Positions 23,956 to 32,768 are shown, counted from the first letter of the stretch. The stretch is 64,000 nucleotides of DNA from UQRS01 sp050946935 (GCA_050946935.1 JBMNVR010000001.1:1-64000); one strand, 5' to 3'. Translations and numbers: made by a program. Notes: generated by a model not told the origin, from the sequence alone.

Positions 23956-25840
23956 TGACATCCTCCTTCGACGACCGTCTTTGCTTTTCCAGCCAAACCA
24001 ATAGAGCGGAGACGTCCGCAGGGCTGACCCCCGGAATGCGTGAAGCCTGACCAAGACTGAGCGGCTGCACGGCATCCAACTTTTCCCGTGCCTCGGTTCG
24101 AAGACCATCAATCTCAGCATAATGCAGGTCTTCCGGAAGCGGACGGCCTTCCAAACGCCGCATTTCCGCAACCTGTACAAGCTGTTTTTTAATATATCCC
24201 TCGTATTTGATCTCCACCTCAACCTTTTCGGTGATTAGTGACGGAAGTTTCGGCCTCTGCGGATCAAAAGGCGCCAAGCTGACATAGTCCATTTGCGGCC
24301 GGCGGAGCAATTCATCCATGCGCACCCCCGTTTCAATTTTTGATGTTCCACGTGAAACAAGCAGCGCATTTAATTCCGCAGAAGGAGAGAGCATCGTCTC
24401 ACGCAGCCGGGCGATCTCAGCTTCTTTCAAATCTCGTCGCTCAACAAACCGACGGTAGGCATCCTGACGCACCAGTCCTATTTTATGACCGACCGGCGTC
24501 AGCCTCTCATCCGCATTGTCCTGCCGCAAAAGCAGGCGATATTCTGATCGGGAAGTCATCATTCGATAAGGATCTGTGCACCCCTTGGTCACAAGGTCAT
24601 CAATCAGTGTTCCGATATAAGAGGTCGAGCGATCCAGAACCAGCGGCTCACGTCCCAGGCAGGAGAGCGCCGCATTAACCCCGGCCACAAGCCCCTGTGC
24701 CGCCGCCTCCTCATATCCGGAGGAGCCATTAAACTGCCCGGCCCCATATAAGCCGGGGAGAGATTTCAGCTCAAGCGTCGGACGCAAAGCCTGAGGATCC
24801 ACACAGTCGTACTCAATGGCATAGGCTGTCCGCATCAACTGAACATGCTCCAACCCCTCAATCGTCCGGTAAAAAGCAAGCTGTACCTCCTCCGGCAGAG
24901 AGGAGGACATCCCCTGCAAATACATCTCCTCCGTAAGAGCGCCACAGGGTTCGATGAACAACTGATGCCGCTGTTTATCGGGGAATCGCACAATTTTATC
25001 CTCAATGCTCGGGCAATAACGCGGGCCTACACCTTCAATCACACCGGCAAAAAGAGGGGAGCGATCCAGGTTTTTTAAAATCACCGCTTTGGTTTGGTCG
25101 TTGGTATAGGAAATGTGGCAAACCGCCGTGTTGGGCCTCGGCGTATCGGTCGAGTAGCTAAAGGTCGTAATCTCTGTATCTCCGTGCTGTGTCTCCAGAT
25201 TTTCGAAATGGATGCTGCGGCGCAGAACCCGCGCCGGCGTCCCGGTTTTGAATCGCCGCAACGGAAGTCCCAGTTTTTTCAAAGACGCCGCCAATTCGGT
25301 CGCCGGAAAGGTTCCGTCCGGACCGCTGGCATAGTTGACTTCTCCAACAAACACACGGCCACCCAGAAAGGTCCCGGTCGCAACAACAACCGTTTTCGCA
25401 TGATACTCCCCGCCCAAACGGGCGTGGGCTATCCACCCCGACGCATCCTGCCGCAGTTCGAGAATCTCCCCCTGCCGCAGTTCAAGCCCCGGCTGCAGCT
25501 CCAACACGTGCTTCATGTAATCACTGTAAGCTCTGCGGTCAACCTGCGCCCGCAGAGAATGCACCGCCGGTCCTTTCCCCCGATTAAGCATCCGGATCTG
25601 CAAATAGGTCGCATCGGCAGCTTTACCCATTTCTCCGCCCAGGGCATCGATCTCCCGCACCAGGTGCCCTTTCGCCGTACCGCCGATGGCCGGATTGCAC
25701 GGACAGTTCCCGACCCAATCCATATTTATGGTAAACACCGCCGTTCGGCATCCGAGTCGGGCTGCGGCCAAGGCCGCCTCTATTCCCGCGTGTCCGGCAC
25801 CAATAACCAGCACATCATAATTTCCTGCAAAATATGCCAT
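23942..25840 (-). CDS. mnmG: tRNA uridine 5-carboxymethylaminomethyl modification enzyme MnmG
   Basis: A 632-residue FAD protein (GidA). VIGAGHAGIEAALAAARLG is the FAD-binding motif, NPAIGGTAKGHLVREIDALGG is the family signature, and a second signature GPRYCPSIEDKI follows. With MnmE it modifies the wobble uridine of several tRNAs. The C-terminal helical domain binding MnmE spans roughly residues 530-620. A ParB site (parS) is embedded at 24344-24359. Start ATG 25840 behind GGAGAGAAG. Confidence 0.95.
   Translation of the reverse strand: MAYFAGNYDVLVIGAGHAGIEAALAAARLGCRTAVFTINMDWVGNCPCNPAIGGTAKGHLVREIDALGGEMGKAADATYLQIRMLNRGKGPAVHSLRAQVDRRAYSDYMKHVLELQPGLELRQGEILELRQDASGWIAHARLGGEYHAKTVVVATGTFLGGRVFVGEVNYASGPDGTFPATELAASLKKLGLPLRRFKTGTPARVLRRSIHFENLETQHGDTEITTFSYSTDTPRPNTAVCHISYTNDQTKAVILKNLDRSPLFAGVIEGVGPRYCPSIEDKIVRFPDKQRHQLFIEPCGALTEEMYLQGMSSSLPEEVQLAFYRTIEGLEHVQLMRTAYAIEYDCVDPQALRPTLELKSLPGLYGAGQFNGSSGYEEAAAQGLVAGVNAALSCLGREPLVLDRSTSYIGTLIDDLVTKGCTDPYRMMTSRSEYRLLLRQDNADERLTPVGHKIGLVRQDAYRRFVERRDLKEAEIARLRETMLSPSAELNALLVSRGTSKIETGVRMDELLRRPQMDYVSLAPFDPQRPKLPSLITEKVEVEIKYEGYIKKQLVQVAEMRRLEGRPLPEDLHYAEIDGLRTEAREKLDAVQPLSLGQASRIPGVSPADVSALLVWLEKQRRSSKEDVNATD
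24344..24359. promoter_or_regulatory. exact parS site inside mnmG
   Basis: TGTTCCACGTGAAACA, identical to the parS of Bacillus subtilis. It lies in the coding sequence of mnmG near the region encoding residues 495-500, and is expected to nucleate ParB loading. Confidence 0.92.
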
Positions 25841-26093
25841 ATTCTTCTCTCCAATACCGATCCATCTGCAATAAATAATACAATTGGAAATATATGTTTA
25901 ACGTTTTTAATACCGTTTGTATATTTCGCTCTGTGGCCTCTGGAAAATTCAAAAACATACCTAAGTACAATCAGCTTGTCCCCATTGTCTCCATCCCGAA
26001 AGCACAGTCAAGACGAGCGAGGGGGGCGCCCCTCGCTCCCGTCAATCGCCGGAACGAGAGAGAAAATCCCTCCCACTGCGGCATGCCCAAGTA
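25841..26093. other. spacer between mnmE and mnmG
   Basis: No gene seen. A strong hairpin GAGCGAGGGG / CCCCTCGCTC at 26015-26038 lies ~55 bases after the mnmE stop without a T-run. The AT-rich part near 25875-25920 has a TATTAT box on the minus strand that could give mnmG its own promoter, but no good -35 partner. Confidence 0.45.
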
Positions 26094-27464
26094 TTATTTT
26101 CCAACGCAAAAACGAGAAAAAACTTCATCCGCAACGGCGGTTGTGACCCGCTCTCCGGTTAAAGAAAAAAGTGCGTTCAGCGCATCATCCAGACAAACGC
26201 CGACCGCATCCAATGTAATTCCGGCCGTGAGCACCGCCTTTGTCTCTCGAACGGCCGCGAGAGCCTCTTCAGCACAGGCTCGCTGGCGTTCGGTAGAGAG
26301 AATAACCGGGTCGTCGCTGAGATCAGACAGTCCCGTGACCTCTTCAACCGCTGCGCCCAGCAATGCGGCTGCCCCCCGATCCAAGGCGGAAATCGTCACG
26401 ACAGGGAAGCCATACGCTTCTACCGCTGATCGGTCGATTTGTTCGGGCAGGTCGGACTTATTGATCACCACAACCGTCTGCTTCCCTTCGCAAAGGGAAA
26501 GCAGCGCCCGGTCCTCCGCCGTCAGGGGAGAGGAGGCATCCAGCAAAAGCAAAACCAGCCTCGCCCGTTCCAAACGGTCGCGGGTCCGCTGTACGCCAAT
26601 CGCCTCCACCCGGTCGTCCGTCTTCCGCAGGCCGGCCGTGTCCGCCAGCCGGAGACAAATTCCGCCAAGCATGACCGATTCCTCCACAATATCGCGGGTT
26701 GTCCCGGCTACATCGGTCACAATCGAACGTTCCTCCCCAACCAACAGATTCATCAGGGTCGATTTCCCCACATTCGGACGACCGACAATCACGGTGTCGA
26801 CCCCCTCCCGCAGAAGCCTACCCGCGTCATAGATTGTAAGCAAATGAGAAAGCATCTCCTCAGCCGCTTCTAAATTCCGCAAAAACACACCGGATTCCAG
26901 TCCCGGCATATCTTCGTCCGGATAGTCGATGTAAGCGGCAAGATCCCCCGCACAGCGCAGCAAAAAGGCTCGAATCTGCTCTACCTCGCGGGAAAGCGCG
27001 CCGTCCTTCACCTGCATCGCGGCGCGGTGCGCTTCCTCCCCTTTGGCGGAGATAAGCTGCATCACACTCTCAGCCTGTGCAAGATCGAGTTTGCCGTTCA
27101 AAAAAGCGCGCCGGGTGAACTCTCCCCCCTCGGCCAAGCGGGCGCCGACTGCCAGCAAAGCGCGCAGCAGCGTTTTGACAATGTAGCTGCCGCCATGGAC
27201 AGAAAGTTCTACAACATCCTCCCCCGTATAGCTGGCCGGCGCGGCAAAGACGAGGGCAACCGCCTCGTCAATCGGGCCATCCGGGCCGTGCACCCGCCCA
27301 TATAGTGCGGTATATCCCGGCGCGTCGATGATCCGCCGGTTTTTGTGGGAAACAAATACACGGTCACAAATTTCCCGTGCCGCAGGGCCGGAGACGCGGA
27401 TCGTTCCAATGCCGCCGGTGCCCGCCGGGGTAGAAATAGCCGCAATGGTATCGGTATAGGACAT
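26094..27464 (-). CDS. mnmE: tRNA modification GTPase MnmE
   Basis: A 456-residue GTPase (TrmE). The N-terminal folate-binding domain includes the TPAGTGGIGTIRVSG start; the inserted G domain has GRPNVGKSTLMN, DVAGTTRD, DTAGLR and NKSD; the C-terminal motif is FSRFCVGK with the conserved CxGK. It acts with MnmG. The start is ATG 27464, 9 bases from GGAGGG, rather than TTG 27473. Confidence 0.95.
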   Translation of the reverse strand: MSYTDTIAAISTPAGTGGIGTIRVSGPAAREICDRVFVSHKNRRIIDAPGYTALYGRVHGPDGPIDEAVALVFAAPASYTGEDVVELSVHGGSYIVKTLLRALLAVGARLAEGGEFTRRAFLNGKLDLAQAESVMQLISAKGEEAHRAAMQVKDGALSREVEQIRAFLLRCAGDLAAYIDYPDEDMPGLESGVFLRNLEAAEEMLSHLLTIYDAGRLLREGVDTVIVGRPNVGKSTLMNLLVGEERSIVTDVAGTTRDIVEESVMLGGICLRLADTAGLRKTDDRVEAIGVQRTRDRLERARLVLLLLDASSPLTAEDRALLSLCEGKQTVVVINKSDLPEQIDRSAVEAYGFPVVTISALDRGAAALLGAAVEEVTGLSDLSDDPVILSTERQRACAEEALAAVRETKAVLTAGITLDAVGVCLDDALNALFSLTGERVTTAVADEVFSRFCVGK

Positions 27465-27487
27465 ATCACTCAACCCTCCGGATATGC

Positions 27488-27513
27488 AAAAAAGGGCTTA
27501 ACGCCCTTTTTTG
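27488..27513 (-). terminator. terminator between jag and mnmE
   Basis: AAAAAAGGGC / GCCCTTTTTT, positioned ~20 bases before the mnmE start, so mnmE needs read-through or its own promoter. Confidence 0.8.
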
Positions 27514-27628
27514 TTTCTTCTTTATTTAACAGACAGGCAATCCGCCGATCCTCTGTAAACAACCGGCGCGCTGCTTCTCCACCCCGCGGCGGAGAAATTT
27601 CCGTCTTTGCAATATCCCAGGCGCAACC

Positions 27629-28675
27629 CTATTTATTCAGGTCGATTTTCCCGTACAGCGGGCGATCGTCCACGTCGCTTTTTGGCGGGCGGGAAGCCGC
27701 TGAAGAAACCGCGCTGCTGCGGCGATCATCCCGACGACCGTCCCGGCGATCTCTACCGCCGTTGCCGTTGCGGAAACCGCTGCGCGGCCGACCACCGTTA
27801 TATCCGCCCTTACCGCCCGCGGGACGAACCCCGTCGGTCGGGCTGATGACCACACGCCGTCCGGCGCCGTCACCAACCGAGTTAGAGGTAACGCCATCAA
27901 TTTTTTGCACAGCAGTATGAATGATTCGCCGCTCATAAGGATTCATCGGCTCAAGGGTGCGGCTGCGGCCGGTACGGAGCACCTGGCTCGACATGCGGCG
28001 AGCCAAGCCCTGCAGCGTCTGCTCCCGTTTCTCGCGATAGTTGCCGGTGTTGAGGACAATCCGGGTATATCCGCCGCCATTGTTCGCGGCTAAAGACGCC
28101 AGGTACTGCAAGGCATCGAGCGTCTCGCCTCTGCGGCCGATCACGACCCCGAGATTTCCGCCGTCAAGGTCAATGCGATAGCCGCCTTCAATCTCGCCAA
28201 CCCGCATGGCGACATCGGGTACTTCCATGGCCGCAAAAACCTTTGAAAGATAGGCAACCGCGCGGCCGGCCGGAGAATCCGCCGACACCTCTGAAGCGGG
28301 GACAAAAATAATCTGCTCCTCCACCTCAGCCGGTTCGGTTTTTTCCGCCTTCTGCGTCATCGGGGCAACAGGCTTTTTCACCGTCTCTTCCCGTTTGGGA
28401 GCGGTTTTTTGTACAGCCGGCTTTTTCTGCGCCGGCGCGGCAGATTTTTCGGCCTTTTCAGCCGGTTTTTGCGATTTCGCGGGCTTGGGATCAGGCAGCT
28501 CGGTAAACACCCGCACCTTGGCCGGGCACCCACCGAACAGGCCGAAGGTTTTCTTCTTCGGCGTTTCAAGCACCTCAAAATCAATATCCGTGGTAATATT
28601 TGAACCAAGCAAGAGCAGTGCGTTTTCCTTCGCTTCTTCAATTGTCTCGCCGGTACCGATGGCTTCTTTAACCAA
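27629..28675 (-). CDS. jag: Jag / SpoIIIJ-associated RNA-binding protein (KhpB)
   Basis: A 348-residue protein. The N-terminal Jag domain begins MVKEAIGTGETIEEAKENA. A Lys/Ala/Pro/Glu-rich linker (~65-130) is followed by a KH domain (GNLGVVIGRRGETLDALQYL) and an R3H domain (MNPYERRIIHTAVQ, VTSNSVGDGAGRRVVI), then an Arg/Gly-rich tail (~305-335) that could add RNA binding. The start is TTG 28675, 9 bases from GGAGG; no ATG is available. It lies 25 bases downstream of yidC. The family is linked to cell-envelope control and small RNA binding. Confidence 0.92.
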   Translation of the reverse strand: MVKEAIGTGETIEEAKENALLLLGSNITTDIDFEVLETPKKKTFGLFGGCPAKVRVFTELPDPKPAKSQKPAEKAEKSAAPAQKKPAVQKTAPKREETVKKPVAPMTQKAEKTEPAEVEEQIIFVPASEVSADSPAGRAVAYLSKVFAAMEVPDVAMRVGEIEGGYRIDLDGGNLGVVIGRRGETLDALQYLASLAANNGGGYTRIVLNTGNYREKREQTLQGLARRMSSQVLRTGRSRTLEPMNPYERRIIHTAVQKIDGVTSNSVGDGAGRRVVISPTDGVRPAGGKGGYNGGRPRSGFRNGNGGRDRRDGRRDDRRSSAVSSAASRPPKSDVDDRPLYGKIDLNK

Positions 28676-28700
28676 AATCAACGTCCTCCTTTTAAAAGGG

Positions 28701-29627
28701 TCACGCGTTTTCCTCTTCCGTCCTGCGTGAGGCAGCCCGCGCAATACGGAGTTTTTCGTCGGCCTTGCGTTTGATAGCCGCTTTTGCGTGATCGTTCGCG
28801 ATAATTTTATACGGGCTGTAAATGTGAGAGACAACCAGTTGAATCCCGCCCGAAATCAAGTTGGAGTAAATCCAGTACAGACCGACGGCGCCCGGCACCG
28901 TAAATGCAATCCATAGCGAAATCAACGGCATGGTCAGCATCATAGCCGCCATGCTCGGCGCATCGGGGTTAATCTTTTTCTGCATCCGCATCGAGAGGAT
29001 GGAGGTCAGCATGGCTGTGACAAAGGACAGGATCGGAATCAACCAGATCCACTGGAAATCCCCGAATATGTTGAGAGAGAATTCCGGCGTCTGGGTCAAA
29101 TCCAGGCCAAAAAAGCTGAAGTTCAGCGTCTGTGCCTTATCCACAATGCCCGCGCCGGCATCCCCGAGCTTGTCCAGATTGTTTAAAATGGCGATCTCGT
29201 TATAATTCGCCTGAGCCGTGACGCCCTGGTTGGCAAGCACCGTAACCGCGTTATTGATCACATCGTCCGAAATCCGGAGGATAATCGACAACGGCCGGGT
29301 TACACAATAATAAATGGCCATGATGAAAATCATCCGGATCACCATCGGCAGACAGCCGCCGGCGGTGGAGATTTTCTCCTCCTGATACAGGCGGCTCAGC
29401 TCGGTATTGAACCTGGTTTTATCGTCGCCGTATTTTTTGCGCAGCGCGTCTACCTTCGGCTTGATGCGGGTCTGTCCCGCGTTGCTCTTTTGCGATTTGA
29501 TCGAAAGAGGGAGCAGCAAAAGGTTGACAAGTATCGTGAAAAGCAATACCGCGAGGGCGAAGTTCCCGCCGGTCAAATCGCTGAAAAATTTCAAAATCAG
29601 ACCAATAGGTTTACTTAAAAAATCCAT
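28701..29627 (-). CDS. yidC: membrane protein insertase YidC (SpoIIIJ family)
   Basis: A 308-residue polytopic membrane protein with ~5-6 hydrophobic segments, including FALAVLLFTILVNLLLLPL, a central IIRMIFIMAIYYCV-type segment and the C-terminal SLWIAFTVPGAVGLYWIYSN. The conserved cytoplasmic hairpin between the first two segments is KVDALRKKYGDDKTRF. It inserts membrane proteins with or without Sec. No lipobox is seen at the N-terminus, unlike Bacillus SpoIIIJ. It sits in the usual order rpmH-rnpA-yidD-yidC-jag. Confidence 0.94.
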   Translation of the reverse strand: MDFLSKPIGLILKFFSDLTGGNFALAVLLFTILVNLLLLPLSIKSQKSNAGQTRIKPKVDALRKKYGDDKTRFNTELSRLYQEEKISTAGGCLPMVIRMIFIMAIYYCVTRPLSIILRISDDVINNAVTVLANQGVTAQANYNEIAILNNLDKLGDAGAGIVDKAQTLNFSFFGLDLTQTPEFSLNIFGDFQWIWLIPILSFVTAMLTSILSMRMQKKINPDAPSMAAMMLTMPLISLWIAFTVPGAVGLYWIYSNLISGGIQLVVSHIYSPYKIIANDHAKAAIKRKADEKLRIARAASRRTEEENA

Positions 29628-29721
29628 GTTTTCCGCTTTCTCTGTGCTCTTTTCCGCCTTTCCCGAAAACCCTTTTCAGGAGAGGTGCACAGTTCGTCAA
29701 TGATTTTCTTTGCAAAATCTC

Positions 29722-29970
29722 TTAAAACCGCCGCTTTTTCGGCTTTTTCGGCGGCACGGGATCGTAGCCGCCCCTGGAGAAAGGATTGCAGCGAAGAATT
29801 CGCCAGACCGCAAGAGCCGAGCCCTTGAGCGCACCGTGAATCTCGATCGCCTCCATCGCATAGGCCGAACAGGTCGGCCGAAACCGGCAGGACGGGGGCG
29901 TAAGGGGAGAAATCCCCTTACGGTAAATCCCGATCCCTTTGAGGAGCAGCCATTTAACCGGATTCCTCAT
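29722..29970 (-). CDS. yidD: membrane protein insertion efficiency factor YidD
   Basis: An 82-residue protein: IGIYRKGISPLTPPSCRFRP, TCSAYAMEAIEIHG and CNPFSRGGYDPVP are the family signature. The N-terminal amphipathic helix associates with the inner membrane face. Its ATG overlaps the rnpA stop (ATGA), so the two are coupled. Confidence 0.93.
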   Translation of the reverse strand: MRNPVKWLLLKGIGIYRKGISPLTPPSCRFRPTCSAYAMEAIEIHGALKGSALAVWRILRCNPFSRGGYDPVPPKKPKKRRF

Positions 29971-30314
29971 GACGTTTTCCGCAACGACACGCCGGCCGTC
30001 GCAAGCTGCCGGCGCATCTGCCGCGCAACCTCCGTACTTTTGACAAAGGGGGTTTTGCCGCGGGCGACAAAGACAAGGTCGTAGCCGCCCTCTACTTCCG
30101 GCAAAACAGCGCGGGCCGCCGCCAGAATCACCCGGCGGGCGCGGTTGCGCTTTACCGCATTGCCAATCTTCTTGCCGGTGGTGATGCCGATCCGGCACCG
30201 CCCGCTCCGATTGCGCAGAGCGTAAACAACAAGCACCGGGCTGACCGCGGATTTTCCCCGTCCGTAAAGGCGACGGAACTCCTTGTTCAGCTTAAAGGTT
30301 TCAAACCTGTCCAT
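29967..30314 (-). CDS. rnpA: ribonuclease P protein component
   Basis: A 115-residue basic protein; RNRSGRCRIGITTGKKIGNAVKRNRARR carries the RNR signature (GKKIGNAVKRNRARR). It binds RNase P RNA for tRNA 5' processing. The start ATG 30314 has AGGA 5 bases upstream; the longer start at 30344 has no ribosome site. Confidence 0.94.
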   Translation of the reverse strand: MDRFETFKLNKEFRRLYGRGKSAVSPVLVVYALRNRSGRCRIGITTGKKIGNAVKRNRARRVILAAARAVLPEVEGGYDLVFVARGKTPFVKSTEVARQMRRQLATAGVSLRKTS

Positions 30315-30373
30315 ACGCGTCCTGCAAACCTCCGGCAAATTCATGGGATCCGCGCCGCGCGCGGCTTCCCGGC

Positions 30374-30508
30374 TTAGTGGGTGAGGGACTTTCTGCCCTT
30401 CGCTCTGCGGCGGGCAATCACCTTGCGCCCGTTGCTGTCGGACATCCTTTTCCGAAAGCCGTGCTCCTTTTTACGGTGCAGTTTTTTAGGCTGATAGGTT
30501 CTTTTCAT
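30374..30508 (-). CDS. rpmH: 50S ribosomal protein L34
   Basis: 44 residues beginning MKRTYQPKKLHRKKEHGF and rich in Arg/Lys, complete for the family. It heads the rpmH-rnpA-yidD-yidC-jag operon from a consensus promoter ~180 bases upstream. In most Firmicutes rpmH faces away from dnaA across oriC; here it does not. Confidence 0.97.
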   Translation of the reverse strand: MKRTYQPKKLHRKKEHGFRKRMSDSNGRKVIARRRAKGRKSLTH

Positions 30509-30685
30509 CTTTGGCTCAACTCCATTCCTTCCGCAAATCTCAAAATTATGCCTTCTGAATGTAAGTTCCGCCGGGCGGAGACCGGCGAAACGGCAATGTT
30601 TGCCCGGACATTCCGGGTAAAGGGATGTCCGACTCCGTCGCCGACTGCGTCCGGGATTTTTAAGGACATACCCTATCAATCTACG

Positions 30686-30715
30686 ATTATACAGTAAATT
30701 ATGGCCTTATGTCAA
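30686..30715 (-). promoter_or_regulatory. rpmH operon promoter
   Basis: Minus-strand TTGACA, 18-base spacer, TATAAT: a perfect match in both hexamers, as expected for a highly expressed ribosomal operon. The leader to rpmH is ~170 bases, with no recognisable riboswitch. Nothing else is seen in 30509-30827 besides the terminator at 30773. Confidence 0.92.
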
Positions 30716-30772
30716 CATAATTTTCAGAAAACCTTTTGGTGTTTTCATCATCTTCAATATATGGGGAAAAAT

Positions 30773-30802
30773 AAAAAACCGACCACAATTTCTGTGGTCG
30801 GT
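30773..30802 (-). terminator. terminator of the 30.8-32.0 kb small-gene operon
   Basis: Minus-strand ACCGACCACA / TGTGGTCGGTTTTTT, 26 bases after the last gene of that operon and upstream of the rpmH promoter. Confidence 0.9.
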
Positions 30803-30827
30803 CAGCCGGACACGCGCGGGATCCCCC

Positions 30828-31325
30828 TCACAAGGCAAGATAGGCCAGCGCCAACAGCAGCATCCGATCCTTCCCGTCGTCGCCCAGCAGCACCAGCAAA
30901 AGCAAAATCAGCACCCGATCATTTCCCAATCCGGAAAGCAGACTCAGCGGCCAACCCGGCCCCGCCGGAGCGGAGGGGGCAGGGGCGCAGGGCGACAAAG
31001 GAGGCGTCGGCGGGACGGCTGTCCTTTGCTGTGCCGTCCCGGCTCCCGATTTTCCGGGTGTCCCGGAGTTTCCGGCGCCCGGCCGTCCCGGCGACCCCGG
31101 CGTGTCCGAAGAAGCGCCCCTGCCGGATCTTCCCGGCATTCCTCCGGGCGCGTGCCCGGGCGGCGGGGACGCACCGCGTCCATCAGACGGTCTTTGCCGC
31201 CCCGCGCCCTGCTGCGCGGGAGTAGCCGCACCGGTCAGATCTCTCGAGCGGCGGCCCATTTCCCGCACCCGTTCGGCCGCGTCAAGCTGCATCTTTGCAA
31301 AATCGCTCATGCTGTATTCCGCCAT
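30828..31325 (-). CDS. unknown Gly/Pro-rich protein with hydrophobic C-terminus
   Basis: A 165-residue protein, start ATG 31325 behind GAGGCGGGG. The first ~30 residues form a charged helix (KMQLDAAERVREMGRRS), residues ~35-125 are low-complexity Gly/Pro/Ser/Ala, and the last ~40 carry two short hydrophobic runs separated by acidic turns (RVLILLLLVLLGDDGKD, RMLLLALAYLAL). Similar double Leu-rich tails occur in small clostridial proteins of unknown role. It lies 15 bases downstream of the next gene in a three-gene operon. Function unknown. Confidence 0.7.
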   Translation of the reverse strand: MAEYSMSDFAKMQLDAAERVREMGRRSRDLTGAATPAQQGAGRQRPSDGRGASPPPGHAPGGMPGRSGRGASSDTPGSPGRPGAGNSGTPGKSGAGTAQQRTAVPPTPPLSPCAPAPSAPAGPGWPLSLLSGLGNDRVLILLLLVLLGDDGKDRMLLLALAYLAL

Positions 31326-31340
31326 CTTTCCCCGCCTCGC

Positions 31341-31739
31341 TTAAAACAGGTCCAGCCCCGTCTCCTTGAGCAGGGGGAGGATCTGCAAAATTTTCATCAG
31401 CTTTACCGCTTTGTCGACCCGCTCCTGCCGTTCAGGGGAGAGAAGCGGCCGCAGCGCCAGCAGCAGCCGGGCGCGATCATCCTCCTGCGCGCTTTTCAGG
31501 ATATTGCCGATTTTCAAAAACGCACCCAGCTCTCCCATAGGCAGGCCGGGCATCCCCGAAAGCAGGCCGGATAGATCCATCTCCCCTTCCGGCTCAGCCG
31601 GCGGGGGAGGGGGGACGGAGGGTGCGGGGGACGAATCTTCCGTACCGCCGGAAAGCAGTCCGGAGGTTAGCGCCTTGATTAGATCGGCGCCTTCGGGGCT
31701 TTCAATCAAAGAAGTAAGCTGTTTCGCCAGATCGTCCAC
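31341..31739 (-). CDS. unknown 132-residue protein
   Basis: Start set at GTG 31739, 7 bases from AAAGGAGG; the TTG at 31745 overlaps that site. The sequence shows a helix (LAKQLTSLIESPEGADLIKAL), a Pro-rich run of seven prolines near residue 45, and helical C-terminal parts (LLLALRPLLSPERQERVDKAVKLM, described here in pieces: LLLALRPLLS, PERQERVDKA). No signal peptide or membrane span is evident. It is the middle gene of a three-gene operon. I do not recognise a family. Confidence 0.68.
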   Translation of the reverse strand: MDDLAKQLTSLIESPEGADLIKALTSGLLSGGTEDSSPAPSVPPPPPAEPEGEMDLSGLLSGMPGLPMGELGAFLKIGNILKSAQEDDRARLLLALRPLLSPERQERVDKAVKLMKILQILPLLKETGLDLF

Positions 31740-31759
31740 CGTCAAACCTCCTTTCCCGT

Positions 31760-32002
31760 TTATTTGTTTCCGATCAGTCGTTTGAGCAGCGCCTTGGCCT
31801 GCGGGGTCGAGAGTAGCCGCTCGGTCGCCTCCTTGTCGGAAAGCACCGTTTGCAGCCGGGCGCTCTGCTCAGACGACAGCTTGCTGAGAAATGCTGACAA
31901 ATCTCCAGATTGTACCGCTTTTTCGACATCCTTTGGATTGTTCTGACCAAGATCGTGCGCTTTCAAAATTTCTGCCAGTTTCTGCGGATCAATATTCTGC
32001 AT
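31760..32002 (-). CDS. unknown 80-residue helical protein
   Basis: First gene of the three-gene operon, start ATG 32002 (GTG 32014 also possible; both ribosome sites are weak). It is soluble and helical: PQKLAEILKAH, DVEKAVQSGDLSAFLSKLS, LSTPQAKALLKRLIG. It resembles small helical proteins that pair with the downstream family in clostridial genomes, but no function is known. Its start region overlaps the divergent promoter of the phosphodiesterase gene. Confidence 0.68.
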   Translation of the reverse strand: MQNIDPQKLAEILKAHDLGQNNPKDVEKAVQSGDLSAFLSKLSSEQSARLQTVLSDKEATERLLSTPQAKALLKRLIGNK

Positions 32003-32030
32003 TGCAATCACCACCGTTTTTTCATATAAT
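32002..32030 (+). promoter_or_regulatory. promoter of the YfcE-like gene
   Basis: TTGCAA, 17-base spacer, TATAAT (4/6 and 6/6) ending 27 bases before the start codon. Confidence 0.75.
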
Positions 32031-32056
32031 AGTCTATGCGAAAAGGAGTTGGGATT

Positions 32057-32518
32057 ATGAGGATTCTTGTGGTATCAGATTCCCACGGCCGGATTTCGGC
32101 TTTGCGGGAGGTTCTGGAGCTGCATGGGGCGCGGGATGTGATCTTCCTCGGCGACGGACTGCGGGATGTGGAGGAAATGGAGGCGCTCTATCCCGACCGG
32201 CGGTTTTACAAGGTCGCGGGCAACTGCGATTTCGGCGCGAACGAGCCGACCACCGGTCATCTGGAGCTGGCCGGCCGCCGGATTTTCTATACCCACGGGC
32301 ACGCCTACTACGTCAAGCACGGTCTTGGAGAGTTCAAAGCCGCAGCGCGCCGGGCCGGTGCCGACATTGCGTTGTACGGCCACACACACGAAGCCTTTTG
32401 CACCTATGAGGATGGGCTGTACATCATGAATCCCGGCGCCGTATCGGGCGGGGAGACCTGTTACGGCTTGATCGACATCACGCCGGCCGGCGTCGTTGTC
32501 CACCCGGAAAAGCTGTGA
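32057..32518 (+). CDS. YfcE/MJ0936-family metallophosphodiesterase
   Basis: A 153-residue calcineurin-like phosphoesterase, start ATG 32057 behind AAAAGGAG. The metal-binding motifs are all present: VSDSHG (DxH), FLGDG (GD), GNCD (GNCD/GNHE), THGH and GHTH. Family members hydrolyse phosphodiesters such as bis-pNPP; the natural substrate is unknown. Strong divergent promoter upstream and perfect terminator downstream make it monocistronic. Confidence 0.9.
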   Translation: MRILVVSDSHGRISALREVLELHGARDVIFLGDGLRDVEEMEALYPDRRFYKVAGNCDFGANEPTTGHLELAGRRIFYTHGHAYYVKHGLGEFKAAARRAGADIALYGHTHEAFCTYEDGLYIMNPGAVSGGETCYGLIDITPAGVVVHPEKL

Positions 32519-32620
32519 CCGCCCTTATTTCATAGTATGCAAAAGGGTTCCGTCCGGCGCACAGGCTTTTGTGAAATTGTTTTTGCCCTTGACAAGCGAA
32601 CCTGTTTTCAGGCACAATCA

Positions 32621-32662
32621 AAACCGGTCGGGCTGCAAATTTGCAGCCCGACCGGTTTGTTT
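32621..32662. terminator. terminator between the YfcE-like gene and ptsI
   Basis: AAACCGGTCGGGCTGCAAA / TTTGCAGCCCGACCGGTTT, a perfect palindrome with A/T-rich flanks, usable from both strands. The remaining ~250 bases of 32519-32768 show nothing else. Confidence 0.9.
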
Positions 32663-32768
32663 TCAGACCCATGTTGTTCGATCTGTTCATATAAAACGGC
32701 TGTCAATCAGCCCCGCCGTTTTTACAATGATCCCGGAATGCGCGCCTGTTTCTTCTGTCGGCGTCCCT

